18,607 nt of DNA from JBDSTZ01 sp039927975. GTDB taxonomy: Bacteria > Pseudomonadota > Gammaproteobacteria > Burkholderiales > Burkholderiaceae_D. The stretch lies in the NCBI GenBank assembly GCA_039927975.1, contig JBDSTZ010000513.1, forward strand, positions 1 through 18,607, in the 5' to 3' direction. The notes under the pieces are model-generated. The model did not search any database. It had not been told where the DNA came from and saw only the letters and a program-made list of their open reading frames with translations. A program made the position numbers and the translations under genes. Below are positions 11,283 to 18,607 of this stretch, piece by piece; positions within the stretch are counted from its first letter, which is position 1, and each line of letters opens with the position of its first letter.

Positions 11283-11341
11283 GGCAGGCCGCCTTTGCTG
11301 GTGTACAGTGCGACTTGCGCGGCGCTGAGGGTGAGGTTCAT
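11279..11341 (-). CDS. Possible 20-residue leader ORF coupled to yedZ1
   Basis: An ATG at 11341 opens 20 codons (MNLTLSAAQV at the start, SKGGLP at the end) and stops in a TGA that overlaps the yedZ1 ATG as ATGA. It begins about 28 nt after the expected transcription start of the SigF-type promoter, so it would be the first ORF on that message. Its ribosome site is weak. It could serve only for translational coupling, be a real small protein, or be chance. Confidence 0.35.
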   Translation of the reverse strand: MNLTLSAAQVALYTSKGGLP

Positions 11342-11375
11342 GATGCGTTACCGTTTGAGTGGCTGATGCAAGGTA

Positions 11376-11402
11376 ATTCGCAGGGCATGCCAGATTGGTT
11401 AC
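11376..11402 (-). promoter_or_regulatory. SigF-type ECF promoter for yedZ1-yedY1-mrpX
   Basis: On the minus strand GTAACC (11402-11397) and CGAAT (11380-11376) are separated by exactly 16 nt. This equals the GTAACC-N16-CGAA consensus recalled for the Caulobacter SigF regulon. It points toward the yedZ1 operon with a predicted start near 11369. No matching element was found on the plus strand in 11283-11446, so self-activation of the sigma gene is not evident. Confidence 0.8.
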
Positions 11403-11446
11403 AGCGCCGCGTAAAAATAATCACAACAAAAAAATAATCTCTATCC

Positions 11447-12037
11447 ATGTCACCAAACATTCCGCCCGAACGAATACAGGAGGTGGAAGCGCCGCGCGCT
11501 GCCGAGTTGCGCCTTCACGCCCTGCTGCTGCAAGGGCTGGACGGCGATGCGGCGGCCTACCGCGACTTCCTGACGGCGACTGCCGCCCATCTGCGCAGTT
11601 TTCTGCGGCGCCGCTTGAGCCGCTGGCCAGACGAAGTCGAAGATCTGGTGCAGGAGTCGCTGCTGGCGATCCATAACCAGCGCTTGAGTTACGACACCGG
11701 CGTGCCGCTGACGTCATGGGTGTACGCGATCGCCCGCTACAAATTGATCGACTGGCTGCGCCGGCATGCGCGGCGCGAGATGCTCAACGATCCGCTCGAT
11801 GACGAGAACGAGCTGTTTTCAAGCGCCGACGCCGACGCCCGCGAAGCCCGCCGCGACCTCGGCAAGATGCTCGAACAGTTAAACGGGCAGCAGCGCGCCG
11901 CCATCGTGCATACCAAGCTCGATGGCTGGTCGGTGCGCGACACGGCCGCCGCGCTCGGGATCTCCGAGGCGTCGGTCAAGGTGGCCGTCCATCGCGGCCT
12001 GAAAGTGCTGGCCGCCAGAATACGAGGTGAAAAATGA
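11447..12037 (+). CDS. sigF: ECF sigma factor, SigF-type, of the reactive-chlorine response
   Basis: This 196-residue group IV sigma factor has region 2 at about residues 35-110. It carries the core-binding signature DEVEDLVQESLLAIH at 62-76 and the -10-reading stretch WVYAIARYKLIDWLRR at 91-106. An acidic linker precedes region 4 at about residues 140-192, with the helix-turn-helix WSVRDTAAALGISEASVKV at 161-179. ATG 11447 is kept although no ribosome site precedes it. An AGGAGG at 11478-11483 overlaps an in-frame GTG (11483) and is too close to serve it. The gene overlaps the anti-sigma gene by ATGA, the standard sigma/anti-sigma pairing. It is divergent from the yedZ1 operon, which carries its likely target promoter. 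Confidence 0.92.
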   Translation: MSPNIPPERIQEVEAPRAAELRLHALLLQGLDGDAAAYRDFLTATAAHLRSFLRRRLSRWPDEVEDLVQESLLAIHNQRLSYDTGVPLTSWVYAIARYKLIDWLRRHARREMLNDPLDDENELFSSADADAREARRDLGKMLEQLNGQQRAAIVHTKLDGWSVRDTAAALGISEASVKVAVHRGLKVLAARIRGEK

Positions 12038-12675
12038 AGACCGATGATTTGATTTCCATGCTGGCCGCAGGGCCGGATGTGCGACCGCCGGCCTTGCCGA
12101 CGACCCGCATCGCCGCCACGACAGGCGTCGCCCTGCTCGTCAGCCTGCTGCTGATGATGCTGCTGCTCGGCGTGCGGGCGGACCTGGACCAAGCGATGCA
12201 GGGCGGCGCTTTCTGGCAAAAGGTCCTGTTCGTCGCCGCGCTGGCGGCCGGCGGCGCGATCGCCAGCAAGCGTCTGGCGATACCTGGCGCATCGACGGCG
12301 CGTGCCGCCATGCTGGTCGCCGCGCCGGTCGTGCTGATGTGGGCTTTCGCAGCCCTCGTGCTGGCCGGCGCCGCACCCGAGCAGCGTATGTCGCTGTTCC
12401 TCGGCAGTACCTGGCGCGTGTGCCCATGGCTGATTGGCGCCCTGTCGTTGCCGATATTCGGTGCGCTGCTCCACGCCATGCGCGCGCTCGCGCCGACCCG
12501 CTTGCGGTGGGCGGGCGCCGCCGCCGGCTTCACCGCCGGCGCGCTCGCCGCAGTCATCTACTGCCTGCACTGCCCGGAGGTGGCGGCGCCATTCGTCGCC
12601 TTCTGGTACCTGGTGGGCGTGCTGCTGCCGGCCGCGCTGGGCGCGCTGATCGGGCCGCGCGTGCTGGCCTGGTAG
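12034..12675 (+). CDS. nrsF: NrsF-type (DUF1109) membrane anti-sigma factor
   Basis: This 213-residue protein begins with a short cytoplasmic MKTDDLISMLAAG segment typical of NrsF/DUF1109, followed by six hydrophobic helices (about residues 27-46, 63-77, 90-111, 131-148, 159-177 and 187-209). It is expected to hold the sigma factor at the inner membrane until oxidant or metal stress. Cys 130 (WRVCPW) and the pair Cys 177/Cys 180 (CLHCPE) stand near helix ends facing the periplasm, where Caulobacter NrsF uses conserved Cys for signalling. These are the likely sensing residues; the mechanism is by analogy. The gene starts inside the sigma stop codon and ends 4 nt before the next ORF. Confidence 0.88.
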   Translation: MKTDDLISMLAAGPDVRPPALPTTRIAATTGVALLVSLLLMMLLLGVRADLDQAMQGGAFWQKVLFVAALAAGGAIASKRLAIPGASTARAAMLVAAPVVLMWAFAALVLAGAAPEQRMSLFLGSTWRVCPWLIGALSLPIFGALLHAMRALAPTRLRWAGAAAGFTAGALAAVIYCLHCPEVAAPFVAFWYLVGVLLPAALGALIGPRVLAW

Positions 12676-12679
12676 CGCG

Positions 12680-13883
12680 GTGAAAGCGGCTCGCGTGGTA
12701 TCGCTGCGACGGATTCCAGCCGGCGTCTGGGTGCTCGGTTTCGTCAGCATGCTGATGGATATCTCCTCCGAGATGATCCACAGCCTGCTGCCGCTGTTCA
12801 TGGTCACTACGCTCGGCATGAGCGCTGATGGTCGGGCTGGTCGAGGGACTGGCCGAGTCGACCGCCCTGATCGTCAAGATATTCTCCGGCGTCCTCAGCG
12901 ATTACCTCGGCAGACGCAAGACGCTCGCGGTGTGTGGCTATGCGCTCGGGGCGCTGTCCAAACCGCTGTTCGCGCTGGCGCCCGGCGCCGGGGTGATGCT
13001 CGGCGCGCGCCTGATCGACCGCGTCGGCAAGGGCATCCGGGGCGCGCCGCGCGATGCGCTGGTGGCCGACCTGGTGGCGCCCGAGATGCGCGGCGCCGCC
13101 TTCGGCCTGCGCCAGGCGCTCGATACCGTGGGCGCCTTTGCCGGTCCACTGCTGGCGGTCGGATTGATGCTGCTGTGGGCGAACGATTTTCGCGCGGTGT
13201 TCGCAGTAGCGGTGGTGCCGGGCCTGATGGCCGTCGCCCTGCTCTTCTTCGGTCTGCGCGAGCCGGCCCGCCACCCGGGCGCAGTGCGCCTCAACCCGAT
13301 CCGCCGCGCCAATCTGCAGCGGCTGGAGCGGCGCTACTGGTGGGTGGTCGGGATCGGCGCGGTATTCACACTGGCGCGCTTTAGCGAGGCGTTTCTGGTG
13401 CTGCGCGCACAGCAGGGCGGCGTGCCGATCGCGCTGGTGCCGCTGGTGATGGTGGCGATGAACCTGGTCTACGCCGGCTCGGCCTATCCCTTCGGGCGCC
13501 TGGCCGACCGCATGAGCCACCACGCGCTGCTGGCGATTGGTCTGCTGGTGCTGGTGGCCGCCGACCTGCTGCTGGCGGCGAGCAGCCACTGGAGCGTGAT
13601 GCTGGCGGGGGTCGCGCTGTGGGGGATTCACATGGGGATTACTCAAGGCCTGCTGGCGACGATGGTGGCCGATGTCGCGCCGGCCGACATGCGCGGTACG
13701 GCCTACGGCTTTTTCAATCTGGTGAGCGGGGTCGCGCTGCTGCTGGCGAGCGTGGTGGCAGGCCTGTTGTGGGACCGATTCGGCGCAGCCTTTACCTTCT
13801 ATGCCGGGGCCCTGTTCTGCTGCGCCGCCTTGGCCGGCCTGGCCTGCTGGCGGCTGCGAAGCGAACGGCCGCAGGCCGGCTGA
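12680..13883 (+). pseudogene. MFS transporter with a frameshift near codon 48
   Basis: The coding potential is in two frames. The first part runs from GTG 12680 (RIPAGVWVLGFVSMLMDISS to LGMS) and the second from about 12825 (LMVGLVEGLAESTALIVKIF to the stop at 13883). Together they make one normal MFS exporter of about 400 residues with the family motifs SDYLGRRK (about residues 74-81) and DRVGKGIRGAPRDALVAD. At 12821-12830 the sequence reads AGCGCTGATG where AGCGCGCTGATG would keep one frame (Ser-Ala-Leu-Met), so two bases appear missing. The remaining sequence shows no other damage, which suggests either a recent mutation or a sequencing error. A shorter protein could start at ATG 12828 but would lack the first helix. 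The start lies 4 nt after nrsF, so it was probably transcribed with it; its part in the stress response is unknown. Confidence 0.75.
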
Positions 13884-13961
13884 CTCATTGCACTTCTCGC
13901 AACTTTGTCGTGGCCGGGATGCGGGGCCGGCAATATGCTGTTGCACGGGCGAGCGTTCGTA

Positions 13962-13991
13962 TTGCCTGCGGGCGGCACAATAGCGTATCGT
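13962..13991 (+). promoter_or_regulatory. Weak promoter candidate for the receiver-TPR gene
   Basis: TTGCCT (13962-13967) and TATCGT (13986-13991) are spaced 18 nt, each with four of six matches to the sigma-70 consensus. They are the best pair in the 187-nt gap after the MFS remnant, in which nothing else is recognised. Confidence 0.25.
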
Positions 13992-14070
13992 AGGGCTTCA
14001 GAACAGCAGCGGCCCGACCGTTAATAAGCTGAGAGACAACGAGCATACAGATAACGAGAGCACAAGCGCG

Positions 14071-15699
14071 ATGCAAGATAACAGCAATTTATCGGTACTG
14101 CTGATCGACCCGAATCCCGGCATGCGCGGCAGCCTGCAGAACATGCTCAACCAGGCGGGCATCACCAAGATCGAATTCGCGGTCAGCTCGGGCACCGCCA
14201 TCAAGCAGCTGTTCAAGAAATCCTACGACATCATCCTGTGCGAATATGATCTGGGCAGTGGCTCCGACGACGGCCAGGACGGCCAACAGCTGCTCGAAGA
14301 CCTGCGCCACCACAAGCTGATTGGCCTGCTGACGATCTTCATCATGATCACCTCCGAGGGCGTCTACAGCAAGGTGGTCAGCGCCGCCGAGCTGACCCCG
14401 ACCGACTACATCCTCAAGCCCTTCACGGTCGATGTGCTGAGCGGGCGCATTTCGCGCGCGATCGAACGGCGCACCGCCTTCCTGCCGACCTACATCCTGA
14501 TCGGCCAGGGCAATCTGCGCGAGGCGATCCGCGCCTGCGTCACCGGCGAGCAGGCTCACCCGCGCTACGCGGCCGACTTCGCGCGCCTGCGCGCCGAGCT
14601 GTATGTCACGCTCGGCGACCTGCCCGAGGCCGAAGCGCAGTATGCCTCGATCATCGCCGTGAAACCCTACGGCTGGGCCACGCTGGGCTTCGCGCGCACC
14701 CTGTTTGCCCAGGGCCGGCCGGAGGAAGCCGAAGGCGTGCTGACCAAGCTGGTGACCGACAATCCGCGCCTGATGGCGGCCTACGACCTGCTGGCGCGCT
14801 GCCATGAGGCGAACGGCAATATGACGCGCGCCAAGGACATCCTCGAAGAGGCTGTGACGATCTCCCCGCACGTGGTGCGGCGCCTGCGCAAGCTGGGCGA
14901 AGTGGCGCTCGACGCGGGCGATGTCGGCACCGCCGAGAAGTCGTTCAAGCAGGTCGTCGCCAAGGCCAGGTATTCGGAATTCCGTGATCCCGAAGACCAC
15001 GTCAACCTGATCAAGACCTTGATCAGGAAGGGCGATGCGACCCAGGCCAGCGGTGTGATTCGCGATCTGGAAAAGTCCCTGCGCGGCAGTCCGAACACCG
15101 ATGTGTGCAAGGCGATTTCGGTGGCGATGCTGCACGAATCGGCCGGCAACAAGGCGGCCGCCGTCAAGGAACTGGAGCAGGCTGCCACCGCGGTGCGGTC
15201 GAGCAGCGGCTTGTCGAGCAATCTGCGCATCGGCCTGGCGCGCAGCTGCCTGGACAACCACCTAGACGACCAGGCGTCGGAAGTGATGCTGGCGGTGATG
15301 AACGACGTCGCCAGCGGTGTGACGATGCAGCAGGCGATGAGTGTGTTCATCAAGGCCGGCCGCAACGATCTGGCCGAAGGCATGGGCGCGCAGCTCAAGA
15401 CACAAGCGCAGGCGCTACTCAACGTGGCCGCAGAGAAGACCAATATGGGCGACTTCAAGGGCGCGGTCCAGACCCTGCAAGAAGCGATGCATATGTCGCC
15501 TGGTAACCTGCAGGCGATGGTCGCGCTGGTCAATGGGATTATCCGGCAGATCAATGAGCTGGGCTGGGATCACGCGCTGGCCGAAAAGGCGGTCAGTCGG
15601 ATCGACACCATCCGCAAGCTCGACGCGGCGCATCCCAAGCTGGCTGCGCTGACCGAGGAATTTCAAGCGGCCAAGCGGAAGTACGGTATTTCCGGATAG
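14071..15699 (+). CDS. Response-regulator receiver domain fused to TPR repeats
   Basis: This 542-residue cytoplasmic protein has an N-terminal CheY-like receiver domain (about residues 7-130) with LLIDPNP (Asp 13), Thr 94 in MITSE and Lys 116 in YILKPF, all at their usual positions. The phospho-acceptor position, however, holds Glu 58 (IILCEYDL); Asp 60 is two residues further on and not in register. The domain may therefore be locked in an active-like state or work without phosphorylation. The rest (about 135-540) is helical with TPR-like pairs, for example GDLPEAEAQYASIIAVKPYGWATLGFARTLF split over two repeats and GDFKGAVQTLQEAMHMSPGN near residues 455-474. No DNA-binding or enzyme domain follows, so it is probably a protein-protein adaptor in a signalling pathway. 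No cognate kinase is adjacent. The ribosome site is weak. Confidence 0.88.
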   Translation: MQDNSNLSVLLIDPNPGMRGSLQNMLNQAGITKIEFAVSSGTAIKQLFKKSYDIILCEYDLGSGSDDGQDGQQLLEDLRHHKLIGLLTIFIMITSEGVYSKVVSAAELTPTDYILKPFTVDVLSGRISRAIERRTAFLPTYILIGQGNLREAIRACVTGEQAHPRYAADFARLRAELYVTLGDLPEAEAQYASIIAVKPYGWATLGFARTLFAQGRPEEAEGVLTKLVTDNPRLMAAYDLLARCHEANGNMTRAKDILEEAVTISPHVVRRLRKLGEVALDAGDVGTAEKSFKQVVAKARYSEFRDPEDHVNLIKTLIRKGDATQASGVIRDLEKSLRGSPNTDVCKAISVAMLHESAGNKAAAVKELEQAATAVRSSSGLSSNLRIGLARSCLDNHLDDQASEVMLAVMNDVASGVTMQQAMSVFIKAGRNDLAEGMGAQLKTQAQALLNVAAEKTNMGDFKGAVQTLQEAMHMSPGNLQAMVALVNGIIRQINELGWDHALAEKAVSRIDTIRKLDAAHPKLAALTEEFQAAKRKYGISG

Positions 15700-15742
15700 C
15701 TCGGCTGCATGTCCAAATCCACGTAAAACGCGCGCAAAGCGC

Positions 15743-15794
15743 GGGGTCCGATCCGACATTCGGCCAAAAATGTCCGAATGTCGGATCTGCCCCC
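15743..15794. repeat. Long intergenic palindrome between convergent genes (REP-like or terminator)
   Basis: GATCCGACATTCGG (15750-15763) and CCGAATGTCGGATC (15774-15787) are a perfect 14-bp inverted repeat around a 10-nt loop. After two mismatches around one pair, GGGG (15743-15746) also pairs with CCCC (15791-15794). A smaller hairpin (CGCGC-AAA-GCGCG, 15731-15743) adjoins it. The element lies between the 3' ends of the receiver-TPR and oxoprolinase genes and could end both messages. GGGGTC-type palindromes between genes are recalled as common in Oxalobacteraceae, so it may be one copy of a dispersed family. Confidence 0.8.
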
Positions 15795-15822
15795 CGTGCT
15801 TTGTTCCGTTACGCGGCCCTGT

Positions 15823-18607
15823 TCAAGCCTTGCCGTAGCCGCCACCGCCAGGCGTCTCGATGACGAACAGGTCGCCCGGCGCCATCTCGGTTCTGGCGAT
15901 GTGGCCGAGCAGTTCTACCGTGCCGTCGACGCGCTCGACCCGGTTGGCGCCCGCAGCGCCAGACTCGCCGCCGGCCATGCCGAACGGCGGAATCACGCGG
16001 CTGTTCGACAGGATCGCCGCTGTCATCGCTTCGAGGAAGCGGATCTTGCGCACCCCGCCATTGCCGCCATGCCAGCGCCCTCGCCCGCCCGAGCCAGGCT
16101 TGATCGCGTAACTCTCCAGCCGCACCGGAAAGCGGAACTCCAGCACTTCGGGGTCGGTCAGGCGCGAGTTGGTCATGTTGGTTTGTACGACGTCGGTACC
16201 GTCGAAGCCTTCGCCCGCGCCCGAGCCGCCCGAAATGGTTTCGTAATACTGGTAGCGGGCGTTCCCGAAGGTGAAGTTGTTCATCGTGCCCTGCGAGGCC
16301 GCCATCGCGCCGAGCGCGCCGTACAGCGCGTTGGTGATGCAGGTCGACGTCTCGACATTGCCCGACACGACGGATGCCGGATAGCGCGGATTGAGCATGG
16401 AACCGGGCGGGATGATCACGTCGAGCGGCTTGAGGCAGCCGGCGTTGAGCGGAATGTCGTCGTCCACCAGCGTGCGGAACACGTATAGCACCGCGGCCAT
16501 GCACACCGCCGAGGGCGCGTTGAAGTTGTTGGGCAGTTGGCTTGATGTGCCGCTGAAATCGATGCGCGCAGTGCGCGCCTGGCTGTCGACCCGGATCGCC
16601 ACGGCGATGCGCGCGCCGTTGTCGAGCTCACAGATGAAGTCGCCGTCATGCAGCGTGGCGATCACGCGCCGCACCGCTTCCTCGGCGTTGTCCTGCACGT
16701 GGCCCATGTAGGCGCGCACCACGTCCAGCCCGAAGTGCGCGACCATCTTGCGCAGCTCGTCGACGCCTTTCTGGTTGGCGGCCACCTGGGCCCGCAGATC
16801 GGCCATGTTCTGATCGGGATTGCGGGCCGGGTAGCGCGCAGACGCGAGCAGCGCGCGCGTCTCGCGGTCGCGCAAGCTGCCGTCGGCGCCGTCGACCAGC
16901 TTGAAATTATCGATCAACACGCCCTCTTCCTCAATCGACACGGAGTCCGGGGGCATCGAGCCCGGCGTGGTGCCGCCGATGTCGGCGTGGTGACCGCGCG
17001 AGCCGACGTAGAACAGGATCGTTTCGCCGGCCTCGTCGAACACCGGTGAAATCACGGTCACGTCGGGCAGGTGGGTGCCGCCGTGATAAGGGTCGTTGAG
17101 CATGAAAACGTCGCCCGCCCGCGTCGCGCCGGCGTTTTCGCGCATGACGGTCTTGATGCTCTCTCCCATCGAGCCAAGGTGCACTGGCATGTGGGGCGCG
17201 TTGGCGATCAACTGGCCCTCGGCGTCGAAGATCGCGCAGCTGAAGTCGAGCCGCTCCTTGATGTTGACCGAGTACGCGGTGTTCTGCAGGCGCAGCCCCA
17301 TTTGCTCGGCGATCGACATGAACAGCTTGTTGAAAATTTCAAGCATCACCGGGTCCGCGCTGGTGCCGATCGCGCGCCGCTCGGGCAGCGCCTCGACGCG
17401 CGTCATCACCAGGTGGTTGTAGGGCGTGAAGCGGGCACGCCAGCCCTGCTCCACGACGGTGGTCGCATGCTCCTCCGCGATGATGGCCGGCCCCGTGATG
17501 GCGTCGCCGGGACGCAGTTCACCGCGCAGATACAGGCCGCTCGTTTGCCAGCCGGCGGCGCCGAACATGCGCACGTGCCCGCGCGGGGCCAGCGGCGCAG
17601 CGCGCGGGGCGGTGTTGGCCGGCTGCTCGGCCGGTGCGTCCGAATGGCCGATCGCTTCGACCGCGACCGCCTCGACCACCAGCGCCTTGCCCGGCATCAG
17701 AAAAGAGAAGCGCTGGCGGTAGGCGGCCTCGAATTCGGCTGTCATGCGCGCGCGCTCGCCGAACTGCACGACGAGGCTGGTGTCGGTGCCCTGGTAGCGA
17801 AGGTGGACCCGGCGCGCGATTGTCACCCGCTGCGGCGCCACACCTTGCGCGTTCAGCTGGCCGGCAGCGGCCGCCGCCAGCGGCGCGAAGCGGGCCGACA
17901 GGTCTTCGTCGTTCAGATCGTCGAGCGCCAGTTCCACCGCCGCTTCGCGCATGGCGCGCTGATCGGCCAGGCCCATGCCATAGGCTGACAGCACGCCCGC
18001 GAAGCCGTGCACGAACACGGTCTTCATGCCCAGCGCGTCGGCCACCAGGCAGGCGTGCTGGCCGCCGGCGCCGCCAAAGCTGGTCAGGGTGTAGCCGGTC
18101 ACGTCGTGCCCGCGCTGCACCGAGATCTGCTTGATTGCGTTGGCCATGTTGCCAACCGCGATCTCGATAAAATCGTAGGCCACTTCTTCGGGTGTGGGCG
18201 TGGTCGCCCCGGCCTCGGCAATCTGGCGCGCGAGCGCGGCAAACCCGGCGCGCACGGCGGCCAGGTCGAGCGGCTGGTCGCCGCCCGCGCCGAACAGTTT
18301 GGGAAAATGCGCCGGCTGGATTTTGCCAAGCATGACGTTGCAGTCGGTGACCGTGAGCGGCCCGCCGCGCCGATAGCTGGCCGGGCCTGGATTGGCGCCG
18401 GCGCTGTCCGGGCCGACCCGATAGCGGCTGCCGTCGAAGTGCAGCACCGAACCGCCGCCGGCGGCCACGGTGTGGATGCTCATCATCGGCGCGCGCATGC
18501 GCACGCCGGCCACCTGGGTCTCGAACAGGCGCTCGAACTCGCCCGCGTAATGCGACACGTCGGTCGATGTGCCGCCCATGTCGAAGCCGATCACCTTGTC
18601 GAAGCCG
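15823..18607 (-). CDS. oplA: 5-oxoprolinase/hydantoinase A+B fusion, N-terminus beyond the window
   Basis: The open frame runs from the window end to TGA at 15823, with 927 residues visible; full-length 5-oxoprolinases are about 1200 residues, so roughly the first quarter is missing. The visible part starts in hydantoinase A (HyuA) with the nucleotide-binding loop FDMGGTSTD (residues 8-16), then GGGS, and SFGGAGGQHAC. From about residue 418 (DPVMLEIFNKLF) to the end it is hydantoinase B (HyuB), with NDPYHGGTHLPD and the C-terminal ETPGGGGYG. Both subunits in one chain point to ATP-dependent 5-oxoproline cleavage to glutamate; hydantoin or acetophenone-type substrates are possible alternatives. 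It is cytoplasmic. The end faces the receiver-TPR gene across the palindrome at 15743-15794. Confidence 0.93.
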   Translation of the reverse strand, partial: GFDKVIGFDMGGTSTDVSHYAGEFERLFETQVAGVRMRAPMMSIHTVAAGGGSVLHFDGSRYRVGPDSAGANPGPASYRRGGPLTVTDCNVMLGKIQPAHFPKLFGAGGDQPLDLAAVRAGFAALARQIAEAGATTPTPEEVAYDFIEIAVGNMANAIKQISVQRGHDVTGYTLTSFGGAGGQHACLVADALGMKTVFVHGFAGVLSAYGMGLADQRAMREAAVELALDDLNDEDLSARFAPLAAAAAGQLNAQGVAPQRVTIARRVHLRYQGTDTSLVVQFGERARMTAEFEAAYRQRFSFLMPGKALVVEAVAVEAIGHSDAPAEQPANTAPRAAPLAPRGHVRMFGAAGWQTSGLYLRGELRPGDAITGPAIIAEEHATTVVEQGWRARFTPYNHLVMTRVEALPERRAIGTSADPVMLEIFNKLFMSIAEQMGLRLQNTAYSVNIKERLDFSCAIFDAEGQLIANAPHMPVHLGSMGESIKTVMRENAGATRAGDVFMLNDPYHGGTHLPDVTVISPVFDEAGETILFYVGSRGHHADIGGTTPGSMPPDSVSIEEEGVLIDNFKLVDGADGSLRDRETRALLASARYPARNPDQNMADLRAQVAANQKGVDELRKMVAHFGLDVVRAYMGHVQDNAEEAVRRVIATLHDGDFICELDNGARIAVAIRVDSQARTARIDFSGTSSQLPNNFNAPSAVCMAAVLYVFRTLVDDDIPLNAGCLKPLDVIIPPGSMLNPRYPASVVSGNVETSTCITNALYGALGAMAASQGTMNNFTFGNARYQYYETISGGSGAGEGFDGTDVVQTNMTNSRLTDPEVLEFRFPVRLESYAIKPGSGGRGRWHGGNGGVRKIRFLEAMTAAILSNSRVIPPFGMAGGESGAAGANRVERVDGTVELLGHIARTEMAPGDLFVIETPGGGGYGKA

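Noticed and set aside
11483..11485. GTG next to AGGAGG as an alternative sigma factor start
   Set aside because: The ribosome site overlaps the GTG, leaving no spacing for initiation.
12834..13384. Continuation of the GTG 12680 frame to 13384
   Set aside because: After about 12823 this frame is Arg/Gly-rich shadow sequence. The transporter continues in the frame ending at 13883.
13884..14070. Gap between the MFS remnant and the receiver-TPR gene as a possible small gene or RNA
   Set aside because: No ORF with a ribosome site, no strong hairpin with T-run and only a weak promoter candidate were seen.

Overview
The window is high-GC chromosomal DNA, probably from a betaproteobacterium of the Oxalobacteraceae (Massilia/Duganella/Janthinobacterium group). 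This placement is inferred from the long beta-type PurL, the tandem parvulin genes, the gene content and the general style; no rRNA or marker gene is present to prove it. No tRNA, rRNA, CRISPR array, insertion sequence or prophage was seen.

Layout. (1) 1-1029: the tail of one secreted parvulin-type prolyl isomerase, then a complete paralogue closed by a strong terminator. (2) 1113-2907: four tightly spaced plus-strand genes that look like a metal-handling operon: a small Cys-rich membrane or exported protein, a probable outer-membrane barrel, a periplasmic heavy-metal-associated (HMA) protein and a MerT/MerC-like membrane protein. (3) 2999-7042, minus: purL, facing the metal genes across two stem-loops. 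(4) 7235-9499: an MFS exporter and a divergent LysR regulator with a candidate operator between them. (5) 9509-13883: the most distinctive block. On the minus strand lie a cytochrome b561-like protein, a Tat-exported molybdopterin oxidoreductase and a Met-rich protein of 17 exact pentapeptides. Divergent from them are an ECF sigma factor and its overlapping NrsF-type anti-sigma, then a frameshifted MFS gene. (6) 14071-15699: a receiver-TPR protein with Glu at the phospho-acceptor position. (7) 15743-15794: a long intergenic palindrome. (8) 15823-18607, minus: a 5-oxoprolinase/hydantoinase A+B fusion cut by the window end.

How the genes work together. Block 5 matches the reactive-chlorine defence described in Azospira suillum (SigF-NrsF controlling YedY1-YedZ1 and the Met-rich peptide MrpX). 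In that model oxidant releases SigF from NrsF, SigF turns on the minus-strand operon, MrpX methionines absorb hypochlorite in the periplasm, and YedZ1/YedY1 pass electrons to reduce the methionine sulfoxides. The sequence supports this circuit independently: a GTAACC-N16-CGAAT element, the form recalled for the Caulobacter SigF regulon, lies in the divergent intergenic region and points at the yedZ1-yedY1-mrpX operon. A possible 20-residue leader ORF ends on the yedZ1 start codon. The remaining blocks look like ordinary housekeeping, transport and regulatory genes.
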